Of a stretch of DNA of 7,583 nt, positions 1 through 7,583 are shown piece after piece. This DNA comes from an uncultured Lysobacterales bacterium (lineage in GTDB: Bacteria > Pseudomonadota > Gammaproteobacteria > Xanthomonadales > Xanthomonadaceae). The notes below the pieces were generated by a model. It was not told where the DNA came from, made no database searches, and saw only the letters and a program-made list of their open reading frames with translations. The stretch's first letter is position 1. The number at the start of each line of letters is the position of its first letter. Position numbers and translations under genes: made by a program. Location: NCBI GenBank assembly GCA_946886865.1, contig CAMPJI010000100.1, positions 1-7,583 on the forward strand, read 5' to 3'.

Positions 1-60
1 CTCGAACCCGCGACCTCCGGCGTGACAGGCCAGCATTCTAACCAACTGAACTACCGCTCC
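1..60 (-). tRNA. tRNA-Asp(GUC), second copy, 3' end cut by window edge
   Basis: Read on the minus strand, this has the 5' acceptor arm GGAGCGG, a D arm with TTCAGTTGGTTAGAA, an anticodon loop CTGTCAC (anticodon GUC, Asp) and the start of the T arm (GGGTTCGAG). The window ends 17 bases before the expected CCA end. From the second acceptor base onward it matches the complete tRNA-Asp at 165-241 except at acceptor position 5 (C here, T there). The matching 3' acceptor strand lies outside the window, so whether the pairing is compensated cannot be seen. It lies downstream of an intrinsic terminator, so it needs read-through or its own promoter; I see no convincing promoter in 61-120. Confidence 0.95.
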
Positions 61-120
61 ACGTTGAACCTCGTGGCGTGCGCCCTTCCATCTAACCGGA
101 AAAACACAACGCCCTCACTT

Positions 121-157
121 AAAACAGGGGCGCCGGATGAGACATCCGGCGCCCCTG
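121..157 (-). terminator. Intrinsic terminator after tRNA-Asp
   Basis: Perfect 15-bp inverted repeat (arms 125-139 and 143-157) with a 3-base loop. On the minus strand it is followed directly by TTTT, read from AAAA at 121-124. The stem is very GC-rich. There is no T run on the plus side, so it acts on minus-strand transcripts. It would end a transcript carrying hupB, tRNA-Val and the tRNA-Asp at 165-241. It sits between the two tRNA-Asp copies. The U tract is short (4), so some read-through is possible. Confidence 0.8.
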
Positions 158-164
158 GGACTAC

Positions 165-241
165 TGGCGGAGTGGACGGGACTCGAACCCGCGACCTCCG
201 GCGTGACAGGCCAGCATTCTAACCAACTGAACTACCACTCC
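165..241 (-). tRNA. tRNA-Asp(GUC), complete
   Basis: A 77-nt cloverleaf on the minus strand. The acceptor arms GGAGTGG and CCACTCC pair perfectly, the discriminator is G and the CCA end is encoded. The anticodon loop CTGTCAC gives GUC, which reads aspartate GAC and GAU codons. The T arm contains GGGTTCGAGTCCC. It follows tRNA-Val by 25 bases with no visible promoter or terminator between them, so the two are probably processed from one precursor. Confidence 0.97.
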
Positions 242-266
242 GCACTTTGAAACTTTACGCCCGAGC

Positions 267-341
267 TGGTGGGTGCTGAGGGTTTCGAACCCCCGACCCT
301 CTCCGTGTAAAGGAGACGCTCTACCACTGAGCTAAGCACCC
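267..341 (-). tRNA. tRNA-Val(UAC)
   Basis: A 75-nt cloverleaf on the minus strand. Acceptor arms GGGTGCT and AGCACCC pair, the discriminator is A and CCA is encoded. The anticodon loop TTTACAC gives UAC, valine. The T stem contains one G-U pair (GGGGG against CCCTC). The gene starts 45 bases after the hupB stop codon. Only a weak stem-loop without a T run (355-359 paired with 368-372) lies between, which favours co-transcription with hupB. Confidence 0.97.
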
Positions 342-386
342 GCCTGATGCTGCTGACGCCAGATCAAGCGTCGGCGGGCGAGCTGC

Positions 387-659
387 TTAGTTTACGGCAT
401 CCTTCAGCGCCTTGCCAGCCTTGAATGCAGGATTCTTCGACGCCTTGATCTTGATGGTCTCGCCGGTCTTCGGGTTGCGGCCCTGGCGCGCGGCGCGCTT
501 GCGGACCTGGAACGTACCGAAGCCCACCAGCGTGACGGTGTCGCCCTTCTTCAGCGCCTTGGTGATGACGCTGACCATCGAGTCAACGGCATTGGCGGCA
601 TCGGTCTTGGACAGCTCGGCAGCGTCGGCGACGGCAGCAACAAAATCGGCCTTATTCAT
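387..659 (-). CDS. hupB: HU-beta DNA-binding protein
   Basis: Encodes 90 residues, the usual length of HU subunits. HU binds and bends DNA with little sequence preference, helps compact the nucleoid and assists replication, repair and recombination. The N-terminal helices (about 1-38) form the dimer body. GFGTF at 46-50 starts the beta saddle. The DNA-embracing arm spans about 53-76 and carries RNPKTGE, with Pro63 as the intercalating proline; a C-terminal helix ends in KALKDAVN. Whether it pairs with itself or with an HU-alpha encoded elsewhere cannot be seen here. The start is supported by AGGGAG (669-674 on the minus strand) 9 bases before ATG. It lies downstream of lon, as in many gammaproteobacteria, but has its own promoter at 789-817 and a leader of about 120 nt. 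The beta rather than alpha assignment rests on the lon neighbourhood and general sequence character. Confidence 0.96.
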   Translation of the reverse strand: MNKADFVAAVADAAELSKTDAANAVDSMVSVITKALKKGDTVTLVGFGTFQVRKRAARQGRNPKTGETIKIKASKNPAFKAGKALKDAVN

Positions 660-744
660 TCGTATGGACTCCCTGTGCGGACTGGGCCGCAGTGTTCTGA
701 GAACCGGACCGTCCCCTTCCCCGGCAGACTCTCCGATCGATTAG

Positions 745-781
745 ACCGCACGGGCCTGCAATGGCGCAGGGCTCGTGCGGT
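745..781 (-). promoter_or_regulatory. Stem-loop at the 5' end of the hupB leader
   Basis: On the minus strand, ACCGCACG (774-781) pairs perfectly with CGTGCGGT (745-752). Inside, CCTGC and GCAGG form a further 5-bp helix with a 6-base loop, separated by a small internal loop. The predicted hupB transcription start is around 781-783, so the hairpin would occupy the extreme 5' end of the mRNA. No T run follows, so it is not an intrinsic terminator for lon. A role in mRNA stability or translation control is inference. Confidence 0.55.
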
Positions 782-788
782 TGCGGTC

Positions 789-817
789 GTTATACCAGCG
801 GGTTTTTGCCTTCGCAA
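789..817 (-). promoter_or_regulatory. Sigma-70 type promoter of hupB
   Basis: On the minus strand there is a -35 box TTGCGA (812-817), exactly 17 bases of spacer, then a -10 box TATAAC (789-794) preceded by TG one base upstream (extended -10). Transcription would start near 782, giving a leader of about 120 nt before the hupB ATG at 659. This is the best promoter match in the window and implies hupB is transcribed independently of lon. Confidence 0.8.
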
Positions 818-881
818 GCGTGAAAGCTAGCTCTGACGCGGGTTTCAGCCCGATTTAGGCGATCTGCTCCGATCGTCCGTG

Positions 882-3323
<2,442 letters not shown>

Positions 3324-3396
3324 GGAAACTCCAGCAGGATCGGTGCCGGCCTGGCGGTCGAGGCCGGCGAAAATGGGGGCGTTGCTTCGCGTTCGG

Positions 3397-3425
3397 TTAT
3401 GGGGGTCCGCGCGAAAGGATGCAAG
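3397..3425 (-). promoter_or_regulatory. Candidate heat-shock (sigma-32) promoter of lon, with overlapping sigma-70 match
   Basis: On the minus strand, CTTGCAT (3419-3425) is followed after exactly 14 bases by CCCCATAA (3397-3404). The E. coli sigma-32 consensus is CTTGAAA, about 14 bases, CCCCATNT. The same stretch reads as a weak sigma-70 promoter: TTGCAT, 17 bases, CATAAC. It lies downstream of the clpX terminator and about 75-100 bases before the lon ATG. E. coli lon is known to be a sigma-32 gene, which supports the reading, but no start site is shown here. Confidence 0.6.
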
Positions 3426-3488
3426 CAAGGCCGACACGCTCTGGACGGCGCTTCCCACCAACGCTTTCTGGATCAAGCGCTTACGACG

Positions 3489-3517
3489 AAAAACGCCGCC
3501 TCGGTCGAGGCGGCGTT
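3489..3517 (-). terminator. Intrinsic terminator after clpX
   Basis: Perfect 11-bp inverted repeat (arms 3492-3502 and 3507-3517) with a 4-base loop. On the minus strand it ends in TTTTT, from AAAAA at 3489-3493. It begins 42 bases after the clpX stop and separates the tig-clpP-clpX block from lon. The plus-strand side lacks a T run, so it is directional. Confidence 0.9.
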
Positions 3518-3558
3518 CATGTCGTGCCACGGGCCTGTTCAGGCGCCGATCGGTGCGG

Positions 3559-4851
3559 TCAGTCCGCCGAAGCGACCTTGGGCGCGGCCGCGGGGGGGGT
3601 CTGGTAGATCAGGTACGGCTCTGTCTTGTGGTCGATCACCGACTCGTCGACCACGACCTTGCTGACGTTCTCCAGGGAGGGCAGCTCGTACATGGTATCC
3701 AGCAGCACCGACTCCACGATGGTGCGCAGGCCACGCGCTCCGGTCTTGCGCTTGAGCGCCTTGCGGGCGATCGCCACCAGGGCATCGGGCCGGAACTCGA
3801 GCTCGACGTCCTCCATCTCGAACAGCTTGCGGAACTGCTTGGTGATGGCGTTCTTCGGCTCCGTGAGGATCGTGACCAGGGCGGCCTCGTCCAGCTCTTC
3901 CAGCGTGGCCACCACAGGCAGGCGTCCGACAAACTCCGGAATCAACCCGAACTTGATCAGGTCCTCCGGCTCAACATCGGCCAGAACCTTACCGATTTCG
4001 GCCTTGCGCTCGCTGCTCTTGACCTTGGCGCCGAAGCCGATGCCGCCGGCCTCGGTGCTGCGCTGCTGGATGATCTTGTCCAGTCCGGCAAACGCGCCGC
4101 CGACGATGAACAGGATGTTGCGCGTATCGACCTGCAGGAATTCCTGCTGCGGATGCTTGCGCCCGCCCTGCGGCGGCACGCTGGCAACGGTGCCTTCGAT
4201 CAGCTTCAGCAGCGCCTGTTGCACGCCTTCACCCGAAACGTCGCGAGTGATCGAGGGGTTGTCGGACTTGCGCGAGATCTTGTCGATTTCGTCGATGTAC
4301 ACGATGCCCTGCTGCGCCTTGTCGACGTCGTAGTCGCACTTCTGCAGGAGCTTCTGGATGATGTTCTCGACGTCCTCGCCGACGTAACCGGCCTCGGTGA
4401 GGGTCGTCGCGTCGGCCATGGTGAACGGCACGTTGAGCATGCGCGCCAGCGTCTCGGCCAGCAGCGTCTTGCCCGAACCGGTCGGCCCAACGAGGAGGAT
4501 GTTGGACTTCGCCAGCTCGACGTCGTCGTTCTTCTGGCGGCTCTCGATGCGCTTGTAATGGTTGTACACGGCCACGGCGAGCGTGCGCTTGGCACGCTGC
4601 TGGCCGATCACGTACTGGTCGAGGACCTCGAGGATCTCGCGCGGCTTGGGCAGGTGGCTGCGGGCCGACTGCGCCTTCTCCTCAAGCTCCTCGCGGATGA
4701 TGTCGTTGCACAGCTCGACGCACTCATCGCAGATGAACACGCTCGGGCCCGCAATCAGCTTGCGGACTTCGTGCTGGCTTTTGCCACAGAACGAGCAGTA
4801 AAGAATCTTGTTGCTGTCGCCGGTGGTGCGGCCCTGTCGGTCGTCGCTCAT
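3559..4851 (-). CDS. clpX: ClpX, ATP-dependent unfoldase of the ClpXP protease
   Basis: 430 residues, typical for ClpX. A hexameric AAA+ ring that recognises degradation tags, unfolds the substrate and passes it to ClpP. The N-terminal zinc-binding domain has Cys19, Cys22, Cys41 and Cys44 in a C-x2-C...C-x2-C arrangement. The AAA+ module has Walker A GPTGSGKT at 122-129, the pore-1 loop GYVGED at 155-160, Walker B VYIDEID at 184-190, the pore RKH loop at 231-233, the ClpP-docking IGF loop at 271-273, an arginine finger near Arg310 (FVGRLP) and the sensor-2 motif GARGLR at 371-376. The frame is open 26 codons further upstream, but MSDDRQGR at 4851 is the familiar family start; the upstream residues resemble no ClpX. 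The ribosome site is weak (CAGG about 7 bases before ATG). It follows clpP by 172 bases and ends at a strong terminator. All catalytic and docking motifs are intact. Confidence 0.98.
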   Translation of the reverse strand: MSDDRQGRTTGDSNKILYCSFCGKSQHEVRKLIAGPSVFICDECVELCNDIIREELEEKAQSARSHLPKPREILEVLDQYVIGQQRAKRTLAVAVYNHYKRIESRQKNDDVELAKSNILLVGPTGSGKTLLAETLARMLNVPFTMADATTLTEAGYVGEDVENIIQKLLQKCDYDVDKAQQGIVYIDEIDKISRKSDNPSITRDVSGEGVQQALLKLIEGTVASVPPQGGRKHPQQEFLQVDTRNILFIVGGAFAGLDKIIQQRSTEAGGIGFGAKVKSSERKAEIGKVLADVEPEDLIKFGLIPEFVGRLPVVATLEELDEAALVTILTEPKNAITKQFRKLFEMEDVELEFRPDALVAIARKALKRKTGARGLRTIVESVLLDTMYELPSLENVSKVVVDESVIDHKTEPYLIYQTPPAAAPKVASAD

Positions 4852-4919
4852 GCCTGTGCCTGAATGGTGCGTGGTGCCGGATGCCGCCCGCTCCGGTTGC
4901 GTCCGCGTGCTGCGGCCCG

Positions 4920-4928
4920 AGAATACCA
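4920..4928 (-). promoter_or_regulatory. Possible extended -10 promoter for clpX
   Basis: On the minus strand, TGG followed by TATTCT (4920-4925) forms an extended -10 element in the clpP-clpX gap, about 70 bases before the clpX ATG. No acceptable -35 box lies 16-18 bases upstream; a GC-rich stem-loop occupies that place. It could give clpX some transcription independent of clpP. Weak evidence. Confidence 0.35.
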
Positions 4929-4932
4929 CAGC

Positions 4933-4959
4933 GATCCGGCCCGCCCCGCGCGCCGGATC
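4933..4959 (-). promoter_or_regulatory. Stem-loop in the clpP-clpX gap
   Basis: Perfect 8-bp inverted repeat, GATCCGGC (4933-4940) with GCCGGATC (4952-4959), and an 11-base GC-rich loop. No T run follows on the minus strand, so it is not a standard intrinsic terminator. It may stabilise the clpP 3' end, mark an RNA processing site or cause partial termination. The structure is visible; the function is inference. Confidence 0.4.
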
Positions 4960-5023
4960 ACTGGTTCAAAAAGGTTACGTTTCAACGGTTTGGGGCTTAC
5001 CGGCTGACGTATGGCTTCGGCCT

Positions 5024-5650
5024 TCAACCGGCCTGGACCGACTCGTCCGGGCGGCGCTCGAGCACCTCGTCGACCAGCCCGTACTCACGTGCGGCCTCGG
5101 CACTCTTGAAGTTGTCGCGCTCGGTGTCGCGGGCGATGGTTTCCAACGCCTGGCCGGTGTGCTTGGAGAGGATCTCGTTGAGCTTCTGCTTCAGCGAGAG
5201 AATCTCGCGCGCATGAATCTCGATGTCGCTCGCCTGGCCCTGGAAGCCGCCCAGCGGCTGGTGGATCATCACGCGCGAATTCGGCAGCGCGTAGCGCTTG
5301 CCCTTTGCGCCCGACGCCAGCAGCAGCGCGCCCATCGACGCGGCCTGCCCGACGCAGATCGTGCTTACGTCCGGCTTGATGTACTGCATGGTGTCGTAGA
5401 TCGCCATGCCCGCGGTGACGATGCCACCGGGCGAGTTGATGTACAGGCTGATGTCCTTTTCGGGGTTCTCGGCTTCCAGGAACAGCATCTGGGCGACGAT
5501 CACGTTCGCCATGTGGTCATCGATGCCGCCCACCAGGAAGATCACCCGCTCCTTCAACAGGCGCGAATAGATGTCGTACGCGCGCTCGCCCCGGCTGGTC
5601 TGCTCGACCACCATCGGGACGAGGTTGAGGGCTTTGGTTTGGTTGTCCAT
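5024..5650 (-). CDS. clpP: ClpP, ATP-dependent Clp protease proteolytic subunit
   Basis: 208 residues, close to the 207-residue E. coli precursor. Tetradecameric serine peptidase barrel that degrades chains unfolded by ClpX (and ClpA where present). The full catalytic triad is visible: Ser105 in GQAASMGA, His130 in MIHQPLGG and Asp179 in RDTERDN. INSPGG at 72-76 forms the oxyanion region. The E. coli propeptide (14 residues) is shorter here: six residues precede ALNLVPMV, so the mature protein probably begins around residue 7-8. An internal Met13 is unlikely as the start because it would remove the axial-loop N-terminus. The ribosome site is weak (GGGTG about 7 bases before ATG). It lies 93 bases after tig and 172 bases before clpX, consistent with one transcription unit. 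A possible extra promoter lies in the tig-clpP gap. Confidence 0.98.
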   Translation of the reverse strand: MDNQTKALNLVPMVVEQTSRGERAYDIYSRLLKERVIFLVGGIDDHMANVIVAQMLFLEAENPEKDISLYINSPGGIVTAGMAIYDTMQYIKPDVSTICVGQAASMGALLLASGAKGKRYALPNSRVMIHQPLGGFQGQASDIEIHAREILSLKQKLNEILSKHTGQALETIARDTERDNFKSAEAAREYGLVDEVLERRPDESVQAG

Positions 5651-5679
5651 CAGGCGGCACCCGTCGGGTTGTGTGTTTC

Positions 5680-5708
5680 GGTCCGGCCAACGTGGGGCCG
5701 GCCGGACC
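5680..5708 (-). promoter_or_regulatory. Stem-loop just upstream of clpP
   Basis: Perfect 9-bp inverted repeat: GGTCCGGCC (5680-5688) and GGCCGGACC (5700-5708), with an 11-base loop. On the minus strand it is followed by GAAACACAC, not a T run, so it is not a standard terminator for tig. It ends 30 bases before the clpP ATG, so it lies in the mRNA leader if transcription reads through from tig. Confidence 0.45.
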
Positions 5709-5718
5709 GGGGCGCAAG
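5690..5718 (-). promoter_or_regulatory. Weak sigma-32-like promoter candidate for clpP
   Basis: On the minus strand, CTTGCGC (5712-5718) is followed after 14 bases by CCCCACGT (5690-5697), which has the sigma-32 spacing with CTTG and CCCCA plus the final T conserved. In this GC-rich context C runs are common by chance. It overlaps the stem-loop at 5680-5708. clpP is a known heat-shock gene in E. coli, which makes the position sensible but does not prove it. Confidence 0.3.
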
Positions 5719-5735
5719 TGGCGCGTGCGCGCCAC
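5718..5735 (-). promoter_or_regulatory. Stem-loop right after the tig stop codon
   Basis: Perfect 7-bp inverted repeat GTGGCGC (5718-5724) with GCGCCAC (5729-5735) and a 4-base loop, beginning 8 bases after the tig stop. No T run follows on the minus strand. It could protect the tig 3' end or slow polymerase. It is not called a terminator. Confidence 0.4.
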
Positions 5736-5743
5736 GCATCGGA

Positions 5744-7039
5744 TTACTGGCGGATCGCGTCGCTGAAGGACATCGGCTGCTCGGTGTGCTGGGCGCGCTC
5801 GGCGATCCAGTCGATCACCTGCTCCTCCATCACCCGGTTGCGCAGGCCGGCCATCAACTGGGCGTCGTTGCGGTACAGCTGCACGACCTGCTCGGGCTCC
5901 TCGTAGGTGGAGGCGATCAGGTTGAGCGTCTCGGTCAGGCGCTTGGGGTCCAGCCGCAGCTCATTGCGGCGGGCGACCTCGCCCACCAGCAGGCCGACAA
6001 GCACGCGCTTGCGCGCGGCCTCGAGGAACGGGACGTGCGCATCGGCCGGCAGCTCGCCGATCTGGCGGCCTTGGCGCCGCGCCTGCTCGACGGCCTGGCG
6101 GGCCATGTCGCGCGCTTCGGCCTCGACCAGCTTGGGCGGCATCTCGACCGACTCGTAGGCCGCGATCAACTGCTCGCCGACCTCGCGACGCAGGCGCGTC
6201 ATCAGCGCCCCCTTGAGCTCGCGCTCCAGGTTGCTGCGAATGTCGGCACGGAACTGATCGGCATCGCCGCTGCGCACGCCGAAGCTCTTGATGAAGTCGG
6301 TATCGACCTCCGGCAGCACCGGCTCGGACACCTTGGTCACGGCCAGGTTGACCTGGACGGTCTTGCCGGCGAACTGCGGGACACGCCAGTCGGCGGGGAA
6401 CTCGACGTCGATTGCCTTCTCGTCGCCGGTCTTCATGCCCGACAGCGCCGACTCGATCGCCGGCAGCATGTTGCCGCTGCCCAGGATGGCGGCGCCGCGC
6501 TCGGTGCCTTCGGCGGGAACGCGCTCGTCCCCGGCCATCGACCAGGTCTGGATCTCCACCGCGTCACCGTCGCGGGCGTCGCGCTCGACCGGGTTCCAGG
6601 TACGGCGCTGCAGGCGCAGGTTCTCGATCATCGCGTCGATGTCGGTATCCGACACTTCGGCGGTGTGGCGCACCACTTCGAGCTTCGACACGTCGATGTC
6701 GCCGAAATCGGGCACCACCTCGAACGTCGCGACATACGCCAGGTCGCCGTCGTTCGCCGGCTCGATGCTCGGGTTGCCCGCGATGCGCAGCGACTCCTGC
6801 TGCACCGCGTTGCTGAAGCTCTCGCGCAGCAGGCCGTCGAGCACCTCGGCGCGGACCTGCGCGCCGAAGCGCTGCTCGATCACCTTGGCCGGCACCTTGC
6901 CCGGGCGGAAGCCCTTGATCTTGGCGCCCCGGGCGATCTCGCGCAGACGGCCGTCGACCTGCGTCTCCAGCCGCTCGGCGGGGAGGTTGAACGTCATGCG
7001 GCGCTCAAGCGAGCCCAGGGATTCGACCGAAACTTGCAT
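5744..7039 (-). CDS. tig: Trigger factor, ribosome-associated chaperone
   Basis: 431 residues, the usual trigger factor length (432 in E. coli). It binds ribosomal protein L23 at the exit tunnel and shields nascent chains. The N-terminal ribosome-binding domain (about 1-112) carries the signature GFRPGKVP at exactly 43-50, as in E. coli. The FKBP-like domain spans about 150-240. The helical C-terminal domain follows and ends in SFSDAIRQ. The FKBP domain is diverged: from memory-based alignment, the E. coli pocket residues Phe168, Phe198, Tyr221 and Phe233 correspond to Thr165, Ile195, Trp218 and Val230, so prolyl isomerase activity may be reduced. The frame is open 6 codons upstream, but the ATG at 7039 has AGGAG 5 bases before it and gives the family start MQVSVES. 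It is the first gene of the likely tig-clpP-clpX unit. Confidence 0.98.
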   Translation of the reverse strand: MQVSVESLGSLERRMTFNLPAERLETQVDGRLREIARGAKIKGFRPGKVPAKVIEQRFGAQVRAEVLDGLLRESFSNAVQQESLRIAGNPSIEPANDGDLAYVATFEVVPDFGDIDVSKLEVVRHTAEVSDTDIDAMIENLRLQRRTWNPVERDARDGDAVEIQTWSMAGDERVPAEGTERGAAILGSGNMLPAIESALSGMKTGDEKAIDVEFPADWRVPQFAGKTVQVNLAVTKVSEPVLPEVDTDFIKSFGVRSGDADQFRADIRSNLERELKGALMTRLRREVGEQLIAAYESVEMPPKLVEAEARDMARQAVEQARRQGRQIGELPADAHVPFLEAARKRVLVGLLVGEVARRNELRLDPKRLTETLNLIASTYEEPEQVVQLYRNDAQLMAGLRNRVMEEQVIDWIAERAQHTEQPMSFSDAIRQ

Positions 7040-7322
7040 ATCCACTCCTGCGACCACGGCGGTCCGGCCGCGGCACGATGTTGATGATCTGGCGTTGAGG
7101 GCAACCGCGCGGCGATGCGGTTAGGCGTCGGGCCACGGCGGAACGGCGTAGTTTGGCCGATTCCGGGCGCGGCTGCCAGTTGGGGCGTGGCAGTGGGCCG
7201 AGCGACAGCCCATCGGGGCTTGCACCCATCCGGGCGTACAGAGGCCAAAGCCGCTGCGACCGAGGGTCAGGCGCTCGCGAACGCTCGCTGGAGCCACCGG
7301 GCTGTTGGGTCTAGTCCCGGGT
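7040..7322. other. Non-coding gap between tRNA-Leu and tig
   Basis: 283 bases between the tRNA-Leu 3' end and the tig ATG. It should hold the tig promoter, but no pair of boxes stands out. The best minus-strand guess is a poor CTGGCA, 18 bases, CAAACT near 7150-7180. A small hairpin, AGCCC (7207-7211) with GGGCT (7216-7220), is visible. No T-rich terminator follows tRNA-Leu, so tRNA-Leu transcripts might read into tig. Short open frames here have no recognisable product or ribosome site. Confidence 0.5.
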
Positions 7323-7407
<85 letters not shown>

Positions 7408-7435
7408 GCTGTTCCGCCCGCCAGGCGGCGGGACG

Positions 7436-7441
7436 ATTCTA
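7436..7441 (-). promoter_or_regulatory. Probable -10 box for tRNA-Leu
   Basis: TAGAAT on the minus strand (5 of 6 to the consensus), about 30 bases before the mature tRNA-Leu 5' end. A GC-rich stretch (CGTCCCGCC) follows where the discriminator would be, as often seen in stable-RNA promoters under stringent control. The -35 side is poor. A GC hairpin (CCCGCC with GGCGGG) lies between the start and the tRNA. Confidence 0.45.
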
Positions 7442-7491
7442 GGCTAGGACATGGTCCGTCGTGCGGCACTGGACGCCGCCACGCAACTTAC

Positions 7492-7522
7492 AAAAAAAGA
7501 CACCCGGCCGAAGCCGGGTGTC
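7492..7522 (-). terminator. Intrinsic terminator after tRNA-Lys
   Basis: Perfect 10-bp inverted repeat (7499-7508 with 7513-7522). In the minus-strand RNA the loop is UUCG closed by C-G, an exceptionally stable tetraloop. Seven U residues follow directly, from AAAAAAA at 7492-7498. It begins 6 bases after the tRNA-Lys CCA end and separates it from the tRNA-Leu unit. Confidence 0.95.
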
Positions 7523-7528
7523 TCCAAG

Positions 7529-7583
7529 TGGTGGGCCGTCAAGGATTCGAACCTTGGACCTATTGATTAAGAGTCAACTGCTC
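7529..7583 (-). tRNA. tRNA-Lys(CUU), 5' end cut by window edge
   Basis: The minus strand reads GAGCAGTTGA, anticodon loop CTCTTAA (anticodon CUU, lysine AAG codon), T arm AAGGTTCGAATCCTT, then the 3' acceptor strand ACGGCCC, discriminator A and CCA. The first part of the tRNA (5' acceptor strand and most of the D arm) lies beyond the right edge. Apart from the first anticodon base and the stems it closely resembles E. coli tRNA-Lys. Confidence 0.93.

Noticed and set aside
22..222. Plus-strand 66-codon open frame
   Set aside because: It runs antisense through both tRNA-Asp genes and the terminator hairpin; no coding evidence.
1..341. tRNA cluster as a possible phage or island attachment site
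   Set aside because: No integrase, no duplicated tRNA 3' fragment and no change in base composition; the repeat is two tRNA-Asp genes, one complete and one cut only by the window edge.
745..781. Hairpin as a lon terminator
   Set aside because: No T run follows on the minus strand and the hairpin lies downstream of the hupB -10 box, so it belongs to the hupB leader.
3324..3530. Possible 69-residue N-terminal extension of Lon
   Set aside because: The frame is open, but the added residues resemble no Lon N-terminus and cover the terminator and promoter region; ATG at 3323 has GGAG at the right distance and gives the family start.
4852..4929. Possible 26-residue N-terminal extension of ClpX
   Set aside because: The extension overlaps the candidate -10 region and is unlike ClpX; the internal MSDDRQGR start gives normal length.
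4808..7084. Plus-strand open frame of 758 codons opposite clpP and tig
   Set aside because: Antisense shadow crossing three gene borders with the same biased composition; the opposite strand carries complete, motif-bearing proteins.
6994..7248. Minus-strand short open frames upstream of tig
   Set aside because: They overlap the tig start in another frame, lack a ribosome site and have no recognisable product.

Overview
This is a GC-rich bacterial chromosome segment carrying the conserved protein quality-control locus tig-clpP-clpX-lon-hupB, with tRNA genes at both ends. Every gene is on the minus strand, so transcription runs from high to low coordinates. The wording of ClpX, trigger factor and ClpP, the gene order and the flanking tRNAs point to the gammaproteobacterial family Xanthomonadaceae (Lysobacter/Luteimonas/Xanthomonas relatives). 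The family call is from memory of those proteins and no search was run.

Layout in transcription order: a tRNA-Lys(CUU) cut by the right window edge, with a strong intrinsic terminator after it; tRNA-Leu(UAG); a 283-base gap; tig (trigger factor); clpP; clpX; a strong terminator; lon, behind its own promoter region that contains a heat-shock (sigma-32) type match; hupB (HU-beta), behind a near-consensus housekeeping promoter and a structured leader; tRNA-Val(UAC); tRNA-Asp(GUC); an intrinsic terminator; and a second tRNA-Asp(GUC) cut by the left window edge.

How the genes work together: trigger factor meets nascent chains at the ribosome exit. ClpX unfolds tagged or misfolded proteins and feeds them to the ClpP barrel. 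Lon is an independent ATP-dependent protease for damaged and regulatory proteins. HU-beta is a nucleoid protein conserved at this position next to lon in many gammaproteobacteria. Signals in the sequence suggest at least three units: tig-clpP-clpX ending at the hairpin near 3500; lon from its own promoter; and hupB with tRNA-Val and one tRNA-Asp, ending at the hairpin near 140.

I see no previously undescribed system: this is core genome. The observations worth a second look are regulatory (the sigma-32-like lon promoter, a weaker one before clpP, the 5'-terminal stem-loop of the hupB leader, the apparent hupB-tRNA co-transcript and a terminator between duplicated tRNA-Asp genes) plus a trigger factor whose FKBP-type domain has lost several substrate-pocket aromatics. 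No intergenic stretch exceeds 300 bases. No mobile element, CRISPR array or foreign-looking gene is visible.
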